Positions 53,414 to 64,000 of a stretch of DNA of 64,000 nucleotides are shown piece after piece. Source of the stretch: Isoetes taiwanensis (taxonomy: Eukaryota; Streptophyta; Lycopodiopsida; Isoetales; Isoetaceae); contig JAJEKV010000037.1 in the NCBI GenBank assembly GCA_021234155.1, forward strand, positions 1,856,171 through 1,920,170, given 5' to 3'. Every line of letters starts with the position of its first letter. Position 1 is the stretch's first letter. The notes beneath the pieces were generated by a model that did no database searches, was not told where the DNA came from, and saw nothing but the letters and a program-made list of their open reading frames with translations. The position numbers were made by a program, and so were the translations under genes.

Positions 53414-56400
53414 GACTAGAACAGAGGCCCACTTTATCCCTTAGTTGACACTTAGTGCAACTAAGTACCTGATGCTAGTCATGTGAATTCACTAATCTAT
53501 GTGAATTCAATATTCTTGATCCTAGATCTAAGAATACTATGCTACAAAAGACCCTGCTTCTTATAAGCAATACAGTGGTAATGACCATAGACTCCCCCAG
53601 AAATCTAATTAGAAACAAGATTCTAATCATTGTACCACTCACACTCTGATCATTTATCAGAGATTTTTTGCAACATTAACCCCAGGTTTATCCTTGCATT
53701 TCTAGAGACCTTGCTCTATAAATACCCAGTACACCAATTATGGCTAATCATGAATTCTAATTGGATTCTCTATGACAACTCCCATAGTTGATTCTCTTCC
53801 GCCAAGCATCTCAAGAATCCTTATATTCATGTATACTACTTTGATAACAAGTAGTGATAGTTCAGACTTTGCTCTTTTAGGTCTCCATGGCATGCCTGGC
53901 CCTGCCAGCATAACACCATTCCTCTAGGAAAACATTCTTCCTAAGTCTGACAACCTTCGTATCTTTATTAGGTGAACCCTTTCCTCAACAATTTTGGGTT
54001 CCACATTCACATTCCAGTTTGTGACCCCTTTTTTCTTAGGGTAGAATAAGCTAGGAAGTCCTTTTCCTCCCCCTTTCAAAAAAAAAAAAATCAAGCAATC
54101 CTTTGCTTTTGGAAGTGAATTCTTAAAGTCATATGCATCCAATTTACAGCCTGACATAGAACTTATTTATTACTCAGCTTGGATGATATACTAATAGGAG
54201 TTTTGGCCACTCTCTAAGCCTTGCTTATAAGAGTTTTGACTATTCCCTAAATTATTGTATGGTGGTGTTCCTAGTGAAGCCTCACTAGAACCCAAATACC
54301 TTGCCTTGCAAGATTGAGCAAGAAGACCTTTAATGCTCACACTCTTTCTATAGAGCCAACGGGTCTAACTACCTTACTTCTTAACTTTGTTGGCTTCCAT
54401 AGCTTAACACCCCAAGTAATGCATCATCAATTCCAAATTGATTTGCAAGCCCAACCAACGCATTGGCAGAGACCACTTCCAGGTCTCTTACATGCTTTAT
54501 TTGTGGGGTACTTTGATGCTCATGCCATATTGACTCTTAAAGATCATGATTCTAGTAGATTCCTCATCACGGAACTACTCTCTCACTTGACGTAAGTCAT
54601 TAGACTTAGCTCTAAATGATCTTTTCAATAGGCATCATCGATCTCCTAGGGACCATTGCATCATAAGTGAAGCACCATTATGCTCCATCCATACATCAAT
54701 CAGTATCTATTCATACACATATGTGTTTGATGTTAATACAGAGTTCATGCAAAAAAAAAAAAAAAAAATCAAGCAACTTAGTTTAACACGACTAATTGGC
54801 CTTGCAAACTCTAACATATAGAATTACATGGACCTTGGTTTCCACCACTTCCTAAATGATACCACCATGTTTTCCATACGAGAACTCTCATTAGGGGTTC
54901 TTGGTGTGCCTAGCTTTGCTTTTCATGCTTTGGCTTAGAGCTAACCCAAGTCATTCTCGACTTTGCTCAATAGCCCTTATGGTTGCATCACATGACTTAC
55001 CTAAGTCAACTGCAACTTTAATTGGTCCACCAGTACCACAGCTTCTTGACCTCGTCAAAAGCTTCCCGTTGTACTAACCCCTAATTCATACTTGAACTTC
55101 ATTCAAGATTCTTATGGGGCTTTGATTTCCCAGAATACACTTTCAACCATTGGCAGCCAAGCCAGCAAAATTTTCAACCTCAAGACACTCTTAAAGGGTG
55201 AAACTATTCTTATACGGCTTGCCCCTTACTGAGCCCTTCGAAAGTGAATAACTCTTATCAATGGGAAATTCATAGATAGGATCCAATTATTTGGTTTGAA
55301 TTATGTGCCATAAAGTCAATTTTCTTGACTACTTGTTCTAACACATATTCATTGCTTTGCCAATCTATGGCTATAAGGCATAAAATACATCTCATAATAC
55401 CTATACAAGCCCAGCTTATATATTGCGACCATATGTTTTACCCCAAGCCCCGCTTGAACATACTGGGCAATAAGATGTATTCACAACTCCTAGTTGCATA
55501 TAGATGTAGGAATATAACTCTACTAACATTCTTGTTTCCAAACAAGAGATATTGAGATTTTCTAACCAATCTCAATATCTTAGTTTGAGCATAGGTAGAG
55601 TTTATGGAACTAGACAGTCCAATCAATCATATTGTAGCTTGATTCATCCTTGGCATCTTTCCAGAGACACCCTATGAAATCAGTTTAACAAACGCTACAA
55701 TAATCTATTGCATGCATCCATATGATCCTAGTTGAATCCGTTTGCTTCTTTATTTATTTTAAGTGCTCTTCCCAGAAGAACCCCTTAAAATGACTAACAA
55801 GTTGCTTTGCAATTATTATCTTATAGTTTCTACCTGATAAGTTCTCAACCTTATCAGTATTGCAACTTGTATTCTCTAGATGCGTTAGCTAGCATCTCTA
55901 TAGTACTTTTAAACTATAGATTCCATGTGTAGATGTTCATCTATGAAGGTTATTTTCTTGACCCAACAATCGCAGATTGTATATGTTCCTTTGGAATTTT
56001 TCAAAGGAATACTTCAAGCTAAGTTAATTTATTGCCACTTTCCTTTATGCAACCAAGATCCTTCTTGGTGCTTATAAGAAAGCATATCATACAAGGCATA
56101 AAACCTTTAAATCCTTCAAAATTCCTTCCTAGAATTCAAGGACCTTATTCTCAACACTTACCACAAGTGTTGTTATTCCTAAGTGTTACTATGTTCCAAG
56201 GAACTAGTTAGGACTTCCGGTGTTCTAATAAAAGCTCTACTTCCAAGATGTCCACTTAACGGGGTCCTCCAAGTAACCAAGTCCTAGCATTCATGAAGAA
56301 CTAGTATCCACAATATTTCCCAAATATTGTGCATTTCTAGCACAAACCCTAGGTCGTGCACTAGTGACCCCTTGAGTCAATAGTAATATATCCGTCACCA

Positions 56401-57506
56401 ATTCCCTACAAGGATTGGTTAAAGGAACATGCAACCTCGTACCACCCTACCCAGTAGAATGAGCCAATGATCCCAGATCAAGTGGTTATCACGGGCAACA
56501 ACATTCGAACATTGGACTCCAATCTCCATTTCTAGTTTCTTCTTACGCCACACTACCCAGTAGTGTGCGTCAAGTGGGCATGATCCCAGATCATGACACC
56601 CTATGATGCACTCATTGAAAGGGATCTTTGGAGGGCAATAACGCTTTTTGTTTAAACATAATTTTTCTTAGTTCCTTGAACGTAAAGACGCTCTTCAAAA
56701 GAACCATCCTGGATATCAACTAATTTTAAAAACTCAAAGCTCTAGGGGTCTTATATTAAGCATATTCACATGCTCCAGGGTATGGCCCATCTCCATGTGG
56801 TTCGTCTATGTTCCACTACTGAGCCCCCGACTCCTCATGACGAAACCACCTGACACTCTTGGAGTGCTATACCAATGTTACAACCTATTTTCCTTTCACA
56901 AACCCAGTTTGCAAGAATGCAGTAGGTGGTAATACCAACAAGTGCCCTTGGCCCTTGTTCATTACTAGTTCAACTAGTACCAACATTAGCTAAAATCGTA
57001 AATATTAACTACGGTAAGTAACAACCCATTAAAACCTTCCCTTCAATTTTTAATGGTTGATAACGGGGAACAAAATCCCTGATTTTTTAATGGGCTGATA
57101 ATGGGTCCTGGTTACCCTTTAGCAAAAAAATCACAGAATCGAAAATCTCAGAATCACGAAGTCGTGATTCCGTGCCAGCCAAGATCGATCACTCTGGGCT
57201 GCTCGGTAGTCGGATTGCCACGAAATTTGGCAGGTAAGCATTTCGGCCCCAAATGCTCCTGCTCGTAAATTTTCAGCTCAAACCGAGCTGTTTTGCAAAA
57301 TCCGTTTTTCCAGGCCCCAAACATGATTTAGCAAGCCCTGCTTGCCCAGAGACTGCTACAGCGATTTCATATTGGCTTCTCAGGTCCCCAGAAGCCTGAA
57401 GAACAATTCTAAGGCCAAACGTTTGCACTTCATGGATGCTCCAAAAATTGCTCTCAAGTTCTGCTCTCTTAACTGTTGCGCAGCCTCGAACCCAACATCA
57501 AACTTA
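52255..57506 (-). other. Non-coding interior of the LTR element
   Basis: About 5 kb without frames over 95 codons and without gag-pol motifs on either strand. It holds poly-A runs at about 53383, 54079 and 54751. Whether this is a LARD-type spacer or an unrecognisably decayed gag-pol cannot be settled by eye. Confidence 0.5.
53322..53422 (+). mobile_element. Tiny 5'-truncated LINE copy with 13-bp target duplication
   Basis: TTTGGACTAGAAC occurs at 53322-53334 and 53410-53422. Between them are about 48 bases ending TATATTGATGACACAGTTC, TTC and a 27-nt poly(A) (53383-53409). The insert resembles the 3' end of the LINE at 52 kb (TATATTAATACATACTC). This is the signature of target-primed reverse transcription that stopped after a few dozen bases. 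Confidence 0.85.
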
Positions 57507-57520
57507 GGCTCTGATACTAA
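57507..57520 (-). other. Primer binding site (initiator-Met tRNA type)
   Basis: On the minus strand TTAGTATCAGAGCC follows the 5' LTR directly. It resembles TGGTATCAGAGC, the site complementary to the initiator tRNA 3' end used by many plant LTR elements; the first bases differ. Confidence 0.75.
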
Positions 57521-57884
57521 TGTTACAAGCCATTGAACGAGCCAAGTTTGGCTACCATGAACCCCCTGGATTCCCCATTCCTCGAGTCCCATGGACTCCC
57601 CACACCAAACTTGTGTTGATCCCCTGGATCAATACTGCAACATCGTGCAGTTCTCTAATCGTTCCCAGAACGATTCTTCATGGCCTCCTCTTCTTGAGAT
57701 CCATGATCTCTTATATAGGGTACCTACTCTTGTGGCATGCCGCCACATGTCTGCATGCATGCATATGGACTCTTGGAGTCTCCTTATGCCATTTGTCCCT
57801 TAAACCGCTAATCCTTAGCTTTAATGGTCCTATGACCTAGGGACCAACATATGCATATAAAATATGACTTAGGGCCTCGTAACA
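57521..57884 (-). repeat. 5' LTR
   Basis: 364 bp, TG...CA ended, with a TATA-like CCCTATATAAGAG on the minus strand. It is nearly identical to the left LTR. Confidence 0.85.
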
Positions 57885-57889
57885 GTACG
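57885..57889. repeat. Right target-site duplication GTACG
   Basis: Matches the GTACG at 37167-37171 exactly. The host sequence continues as CAACCAAAAG into DUF7869-like copy B. Confidence 0.85.
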
Positions 57890-58925
57890 CAACCAAAAGT
57901 TATCATTTTGAGGTCGTCCTGGAGATACATCTTCCAAACATAAAAGAATCTCGTTCCAGTAATCCATAGTTGCTTTGTACTGTCGTGCAAACACACTCTC
58001 TTCTTGATTTTTGCAAAATGAATTCCATAATGCTATGTACTTGCTGATGCTGTCTGCCAAGCCAGGGAGATCTTTCAATGTCTTCCTTGGAGGGATATTT
58101 CTAGGTACCCCTGTTGGTAACGTTGGCTCACCATTTTCATCCTCCTTCCACATTCTTATTCCTTTTTCTGGAATCCACTCTTTATGGGTTGGCCGCATTT
58201 TATATTGCATAATGGGCCATTTCTCATCCATTTTAAAGCGGAATAGCAATGGGTCGGTATGGCCTGTTAGACGTTGGCCTTTATCACGGATATATCCCTT
58301 GACAAAGCCTTTTCAATCTGGAACTTCATCCACAAAATATGGAACATGAGACTTTGCATTGCACTTGCTAAACAAGTAAAGCAACTCAGGCAAAGTTAGA
58401 GCATCCGATGAACTCATTAACGTCGAAAAGTTCCCAAACAATGCATCAATATCGTCATGAGTGTGCCCAACTATCATGAAGTCAACCTGAATCTCATCGA
58501 ATACCTTAAGCCATGTCAAATAAGAGAGGTAGGAGAACACATATCTATTTTTATTTTGACCTGATGCATTGTCCAACTATAAGTACAGATTTCGAGGAAG
58601 AGGATTGAAGCCTTCTAAGTAAGCAATAGAAGATGAAGGCATCATCTCTTGTGTCTGCGCTAGCTTATATGCTGCAGTGGTCGAGTGTCTTTTAGGGCTT
58701 GCATCAATTTGCAATAGTTTTGCTTCCACACAAATCACCACACTTGTCTTCGTCCGGCAACTCAAGATAGTGTAGGATCCTAGAAAGTGATCCAACATGA
58801 AAGTTTGAGTCATCTTTATGTTATCTGCCCCTGGAAGCTCCGTTGATGGGATCACGGACTCTGTGGCCTCAATTGCTACATTTAAAGGATCTATTTCCTT
58901 TCCATGAAGAGTGGTTCTATTTAAA
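57889..58925 (-). pseudogene. DUF7869-like gene, copy B, core half
   Basis: On the minus strand from about 58925: TLHGKEIDPLNVAIEA, then AYLEGFNPLPRNLYL, a TAG (58577-58579), and LDNASGQNKNRYVFSYLSYL. DEIQVDFMIVGHTHDDIDAL and FGNFS follow, a linker with WPIMQYKMRPTHKEW, and PQNDNFWLRT at the junction. The TAG falls exactly where Gln of LYLQLDN is expected. A second in-frame stop lies near 58315 (PD*KGF). It continues at 37171 after the LTR element, with a one-base frame slip at the join. The N-terminal zinc-knuckle part is missing. Confidence 0.8.
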
Positions 58926-60280
58926 ATATGGCCCCGGGCAATAATTGTCCTTCCGACGAATAGGTTGTACAGGGGAAAGTTGAACCTGTTTCAAGCAAGG
59001 TTACACTTTTTAGATCATATGAATTGGAAGAAAAACAAGCAAAAAACAAGCAAAAATGGCGCCATTTAGTATAAAAAAACCATTTTTGGTGTAAATTTGG
59101 ACCCAAATAACGCCATTTGGTCCAAGTGTTTACCATTTGCCACGAAATGGCACCATTTGGACCCAATTAACTACATCTACACGTTAACTTCATCACAAAA
59201 TCTACACGAGGTGCCTATGTTATGCATTCTTGCTCCGTTCTTACTGTGTCCAAGCAGTATGTATTTTAACACTTGGAGAACACGGTATAGATATGGCAGC
59301 AATAAAACACTATTCCTACCAGAAATAGTGGACTTACTTGATGTTAGATAGATCCATAGTGGTATGCTGTACTGGAGCAGTAGATAGAACTAGAGAAACA
59401 AGCTGATCTCATCAGATATGAATTCGCACTGCGCCTTGAATAACTGGGAGTTTTTGTGAACTGAAATCGCCTATAGCTGCAAGAAGGTTCACCGAGAATT
59501 TCTGTGAGCGCCAAGAAGAAAGCGCCTGACAGCACGCATGCGCCTTGCAAAGTTCCTGCCTAGGTGCCTAAGAAAAGCCACGCGCCTTATGCGAGCGGCA
59601 GCTGAAATAAGCAGGCGGATTCGAAAGCGCCTGAACCGTGCACGAAAACGTCTGTTTCGTACCATCATCGCCTTAAGAGGGCGATCGACGACAGAGACGG
59701 AACTTTAAATGCAAAGTAGTATTTTAAAATAAGACTTTTGAAATGGGGCGGCAATTTTTAAATTTAAAGTGGGCGATCCAAATTTACACAGGTGGCAAGT
59801 TCAAATTTCAAATTACGGGCGGGTTTTTTGAATTTTATGTTTGAATTTGGGCGGGCCGGAGGGAAGGGCGGGAAGTACTTGAGTTTGAAAGTGGGTCCGC
59901 TGGACGCAGAGATAGCCCGCCAATGGCCCCTGGCGGCTGGGCGGCCATAGGCGCCTGGACTGCCACGGGCCCCTAGTGGGCCGCCGGCAGTACAGCAGAC
60001 CGCCAGCAGCCAAATTTTTATATTCCAAGGTATCACAATTATCAATTAGTTAGGTCTCATTGTGCCTGGCAAACCTCATTAGCTTTTTCGCAAAATTTTT
60101 TAGCCCCCAATGCCTCGATCCTAGCCGCCAACGCCCAGCGCCTAGCCGCCAGTGCCTAGCGCCTTGCCCACCCCAGTTGAGACCAATTTTATGTGTTTTC
60201 TGGCGCCCATTCTCAGGCCGTTAGCGCCTCAACTCGCCTCGTAGGACAACAGTTTTTGGCCCAAAATCAAGGTGCTCAAA
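58926..60280. other. Region between DUF7869-like copy B and the two-exon gene
   Basis: 58990-59200 has AAATGGCGCCATTTAG-type phrases. 59500-60250 is GC-rich with many GCGCC and AGCGCCTAGCCGCC repeats. No gene is recognised; the GC-rich part could be the promoter and leader of the gene starting at 60281. Confidence 0.4.
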
Positions 60281-61998
60281 ATGGAAATCGGCAAATCCGG
60301 AGCTCCTGAAGCTGTGGAGACAGCGGCTAGTGCACTGCCAGGTGCAGGTATGTCGTCTACTTGCATGGTTTCTTGTGTGTTTTGTTTCAAATGGCGCCAC
60401 CGCGCCATTTGGATGCCTGTTAGTTCACTTTAGGGAGTCTATTCTCTGGCAAATGGCGCCACGGCGCCATTTGCGTAAGTATTGGTCAAAATTATTTGTT
60501 TCAACCATGGGTGCCAATATAACCAGTTCATCTGCAAATGGCGCCATGGCACCATTTGCTTGGTTGAATGCTCTACATGGGTGTTTATGACACCCATGGA
60601 CAACCAGAAACCCAATAAGAAACGTTCCACGATGCAAATGTTGCATGTGCATTGGGCGTACTGGGACCCATGGAGAGCATTCAACCAAGCAAATGGCGCC
60701 ATGGCGCCATTTGCAGATGAACTGGTTAAATTAGCACCCATTGAGAACACCATTGTGTTTGGTACTGCCTATGCAAATGGCGCCTTGCCTGGTAGATTGC
60801 TTCCCATTGGGTGTCAATACGCCCAATACACTTGTATGGTTTCTTGTGTGTTTTGTTCTAAATGGCGCCATTGCGCCATTTGGATGTATGTTAGTTCACT
60901 TTAGGGTCTGTTCTGCGGGAAATGGCACCACAATGCCATTTGCCTAAGTTGTTCAAAATTGTTTGTTTCAACCATGGGTGCCAATATAACCAGTTCATCT
61001 GCAAATGGTGCCATGACACCATTTGCTTGGTTGAATGCTCTACATGGGTGTTTATGACACCCATGGACAACTAGAAACCCAATAAGAAGCATTCCACGAT
61101 GCAGATGGCGCCATGGCGCCATCTGCATGTGCATTGGGCATACCGAACCCATGGATTCAACCAGTGTTGGAAAGCATGGCGCCATTTGTGATGAATCAGC
61201 AATTGGCATCTCCATAAATTATGTTTGTTACAATTTTTATGACGCCATTTGCCCGTAGATTTCTTCTCATTGGGCGTCAATACCAATGCACCATTGAGAA
61301 GCAATTCTATAAGCAAATGGCTTCATGGCTTCATTTGCATAGGGCAAAGGTAACAAAAACATAATGGTGTTCTCCATGAGTGCCAATTTAACCAGTTCAT
61401 CTGCAAATGGCGCCATGGCGCCATTTGCTTGGTTGAATGTTTCTTATTGGGTTTTGTGTTCACCATTGGTGTAAATAAACGCAATGCACAAGCAAATGGC
61501 GCCTTATCCATAGGTGTCAATACGACCAATGCACCATGGAGGAGCAATCTACCAAACAAAGGCGCCATGGCGCCATTTGCTACTTAGATTGCCCTATATG
61601 CAAATGCTTCCGCGGGTGTCAATACACGCAAGTCATATGCAAATGGCGCCATTTGCCTGCTTGTTCATCGGGTGTGCCATTACCGATGTCTCTTTGTTTC
61701 AGTTGTGTTACGCGTGGATCCACAGTTTCAGTCAAATCAAACGGTTATGATGACAGACAGGAGCTGGTGCATGGAAGTAATGAGAGTGAGCACGTCTGCT
61801 CCTACTGGCTCCAAAGGCGACTGCAGAAGAGAGCTTTGCTTGCTTATAAGGGAGATGTCCGGAGAAACTGAAGGAATTTACCAGCTGGGAATCGTTGTCA
61901 ACAAGAAGAAGGTTAACAAGAACGGTCGCGATGATTGGCTCCGAGTGGTCCTTGAGGACATTAATGAACAGAAAATAATTATATACTATGTGGACTAA
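60281..61998 (+). CDS. Unidentified two-exon gene, ~120 codons
   Basis: Exon 1, 60281-60347: ATG in good context, MEIGKSGAPEAVETAASALP plus two codons and one base, then donor CAG|GTATGT. Exon 2, 61703-61998, follows acceptor TCTTTGTTTCAG with two bases completing a Val codon, then 97 open codons to TAA/TAG-type stop TAA at 61996. Exon 2 reads LRVDPQFQSNQTVMMTDRSW, RRELCLLIREMSGETEGIYQ, DDWLRVVLEDINEQKIIIYY and ends VD. The phases agree and no stop interrupts. I do not recognise the family; the C-terminal half alternates like beta strands. The 1,355-bp intron is packed with GGCGCC palindromes. The join is inferred from splice signals only. Confidence 0.5.
60380..61665. repeat. Array of GGCGCC palindromes in a putative intron
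   Basis: The dyad AAATGGCGCCATTT or its doubled form (GGCGCCATGGCGCC flanked by GCAAAT and ATTTGC) occurs about a dozen times: near 60392, 60456, 60537, 60693, 60776, 60861, 61105, 61178, 61406, 61495, 61562 and 61640. A ~463-bp stretch starting ACCAGTTCATCTGCAAATGG (60518) is directly repeated at about 60985. An inverted copy around 60670-60728 could pair with 60518-60579. Diverged members (GGTGCC, GACACC) also occur. The shadow frames containing NGAMAPF or NGAIAPF are by-products. Confidence 0.9.
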
Positions 61999-62081
61999 AG
62001 CACAATTTCATTATTTTTGTACAAAACCTGAATTTATGGACCATTTTTTGGAGACCTACTTCAATAACAATTTTTCCCACA

Positions 62082-64000
62082 CTAACAAGCATCACCAGCG
62101 AGTGCTGCATATGCTTCAGCAACGGGCACTGGAATCTTGATAGTGTTGGGGATCTTCTTCCTGTTCGATGGAGACCAAGCAAAGTCGATTGTCTCCAACT
62201 CAATGCGATCACTAGCAGTAGTTGGCCTCCATCTTTTCTTCCAACAGCTACATAATTGGCCTGCACACCCGTTCCTTACTTCTGGACAGCTCCCACCAAG
62301 TGACCTGACTCGCCTCAAAGTTCTCCTTCTTATCATCCATTTGGGGCTCCTCCGCGGCATACCCTACCCATGGGACACAACACGCCATCGTGACGCCATA
62401 ATGAACATACCTTTCTTCACGCCCTGAATGGATTGAATTCGGTATGGGTTTATCCTTCAATGGTCCCATCGATGGAGGAGCCGATGCTTGCAATTGGTCT
62501 GGGTAATCGCAAACCATTTCGAAGTTGAACTCCTTCTTGCCCGGTGCATGGCCGTAAGTCCTCATAACTCCCTTCCGTGCACGAAATCTTCCCCTAGCTC
62601 CCCGTGTAAAAGACCCATCCAATACTCAATGGTAGCCGTGGAATTGTGCGGAATAGTTGGTCGCTTCCCGGTGCCCTTTCTTGCTTGTGGATATTGCAAC
62701 CCAATGAAGGATGTGCTTGTGGATGCCGCTTTCAGAATCGCCAAGGTCCTTAACTGTTGCCTTTGGTTTAAGCAGCTTGGGTGTTCCTACAGTATCATGG
62801 GCTTCCCTGCCTTCCCCTTCCTTCCATTATTTTATACCGCCGTAGGCAGCCAATCCAAGAAGCAAGGACGGGTTTTGTAATACATGACAGCCACTCTCCA
62901 TTCATTGCAAATTTGAATGTCGTGGGTGGTGTGGCCAAATAATCTATCATCGCCATCGGGTATGTACCCTTCTATAAACCCCTTCCAATCCGCACTTTAT
63001 CAACAACGTATGGTACAGGTGCATTTAGATTGCATGTGTGGAACTCATATAACAATTCGGGCATGGTCAGCACCTCGGCCTTCTTTAGAGTGGAGGAGAA
63101 GTTGCCAAACATAGCATCAATGTCTTCATGTGTATGTCCAGCATCATGAAACCCAACTCTATCTCCTCGAACACACCAAGATATACTAGGTATGAAAGAT
63201 AATGAAAAACATACCTGCTTTTGTTTTGACCAAGCATTGTCCAAATTGGCAAAGAACAATGTTCGGGGAGGGGCTTGAAAGAAGGTCCTTCCTCGCAAGG
63301 CAAGCTTGCAGGGGATGTTGCTATTGGTGAGTGCCAATTTCGATTTGAGTGCCGTGACATTACGCAAGGAAGTCACCCAAGCTGGAGCTGATGTTTCCTG
63401 CATTGAAAGATGGCCTCCGATATACTCATGAACCATCTCAAGCCTTCTCAAGATGCTATTCAAAGAACCCACATGGAAGTTCGAGTCGCCCGCCATAGAT
63501 CCAAAGCAAAGTTTCCATAGCTTCCTCTCCATGACCATGAGTAAGAGCACCTCACAATGATGTTTTCAGCTTTATCCAGGGCCTCCAAAGTGACTTCACC
63601 GACATTGCCGCAATTTTGGAATCATTGTCTTAGCCCCGTCCATCTTATCATGAATTATACAAACATAGTCTTTGGGATGCCTATGGGACAATAATCTCCA
63701 CGACCAATACTGGGTAACTACAAGAGGCTTGCTCCAACCTGTGTGCTCTTCTCCTCGGTCATGCAATATCCGCCTTTCCGCCTCATCCTTTGTCTTCAAT
63801 AGCTTCGCGAATGACCTCGCATGTATCACATTTAGAGAACGGAATTTTTTGGCGACACCGACATCCATAAAGCTCCTTTTCCAAGTTCTATGAAATCTAC
63901 AAGGCGAGACTTTCTTTGCCCGCTGCTGCCATAACTTCTACATTCACCTCTTCGAGGATGCTTGTTTTTGTAAACATTGCAGCAACTTCCTAATGTTTTC
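62082..64000 (-). pseudogene. DUF7869-like gene, copy C (5' end beyond window)
   Basis: The minus strand shows, in order: VCIIHDKMDGAKTMIPKL (about 63655-63600), LRGRTFFQAPPRTLFFANLD (about 63270) with the DN following, and RYVFHYLSYLVYLGVFEEIE. GHTHEDIDAMFGNFS (about 63140-63095), MPELLYEFHTCNLNAPVPYV (about 63050) and a C-terminal part with WWELSRSKERVC, KRWRPTTASDRIELETIDFA and AYAALAGDAC to a stop near 62082 follow. The same acidic/His blocks as copies A and B are kept. At least four frameshifts break it. Copies B and C share the GNFS...LTMPELLY subtype and differ from copy A. It is likely one family of mobile-element-derived genes. Confidence 0.75.

Noticed and set aside
52255-57506. Search for gag-pol of the LTR element on the minus strand
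   Set aside because: No protease, RT, RNase H or integrase motif was seen in any frame. A profile search could still detect very old remnants.
60330-61568. Numerous overlapping frames containing NGAMAPF-type peptides on both strands
   Set aside because: They arise from the GGCGCC palindromes, which read alike on both strands. The only well-supported coding parts nearby are the two exons at 60281-60347 and 61703-61998.

Overview
This window looks like repeat-dense nuclear DNA from a land plant, most likely a seed-free plant such as a fern. The plant call rests on a VAP27-type MSP-domain gene remnant, a plant-style pentatricopeptide (PPR) remnant, an L1-type LINE with a zinc-binding tail, short retroelements primed by initiator-Met tRNA, and Helitrons with a Pif1-type helicase. 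The fern suggestion is inference: it comes from three copies of a DUF7869-like gene family that I associate with mosses, ferns and some protists and invertebrates. Genes are sparse, intron-containing and mostly broken. No bacterial, organellar or rRNA genes were seen.

Layout. 1-562 (+) is the tail of a LINE ORF2. 565-1500 (-) is a decayed amino-methyltransferase-like frame. 1530-2290 is a pyrimidine-rich array. 3041-6300 is a tandem array of ~360-394 bp units carrying a tRNA-like pol III promoter. It runs into DUF7869-like copy A (6302-8650, +). 9199-11430 is a broken Helitron Rep/helicase. 11.9-13.4 kb holds exons of an unidentified gene. 17.6-18.8 kb is a VAP27-like pseudogene with a MITE at its edge. 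19.4-20.5 kb (-) is a PPR remnant. 21656-26115 is a non-autonomous Helitron filled with a degenerate GAATCT array. 26820-27112 is a complete 293-bp TRIM. 28234-29589 (+) is the longest intact gene, a PIF/Harbinger-type nuclease protein lacking its first catalytic Asp. 31.75-33.7 kb is a second LINE remnant. 35.1-36.4 kb holds small repeats and orphan reading frames.

The right half is dominated by one event. DUF7869-like copy B, on the minus strand, is split into 57889-58925 and 36690-37171 by an LTR retroelement occupying 37172-57884. Its LTRs, PBS, polypurine tract and a 5-bp target duplication (GTACG) are all visible. That element was then invaded by a CACTA-type MITE, two tandem tRNA-headed repeats, a precisely bounded Helitron (39604-41904), an L1-type LINE (48152-52254) and a tiny truncated LINE copy.

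Beyond it, 60281-61998 (+) holds a previously unrecognised-looking two-exon gene of about 120 codons. Its intron is packed with GGCGCC palindromes. DUF7869-like copy C (62082 to the window end, -) closes the window.

The intact candidates for host function are the Harbinger-derived gene and the two-exon gene at 60.3-62.0 kb. Nearly everything else is mobile DNA, nested and decaying, with some disabling stops that look like C-to-T changes in CAG codons.
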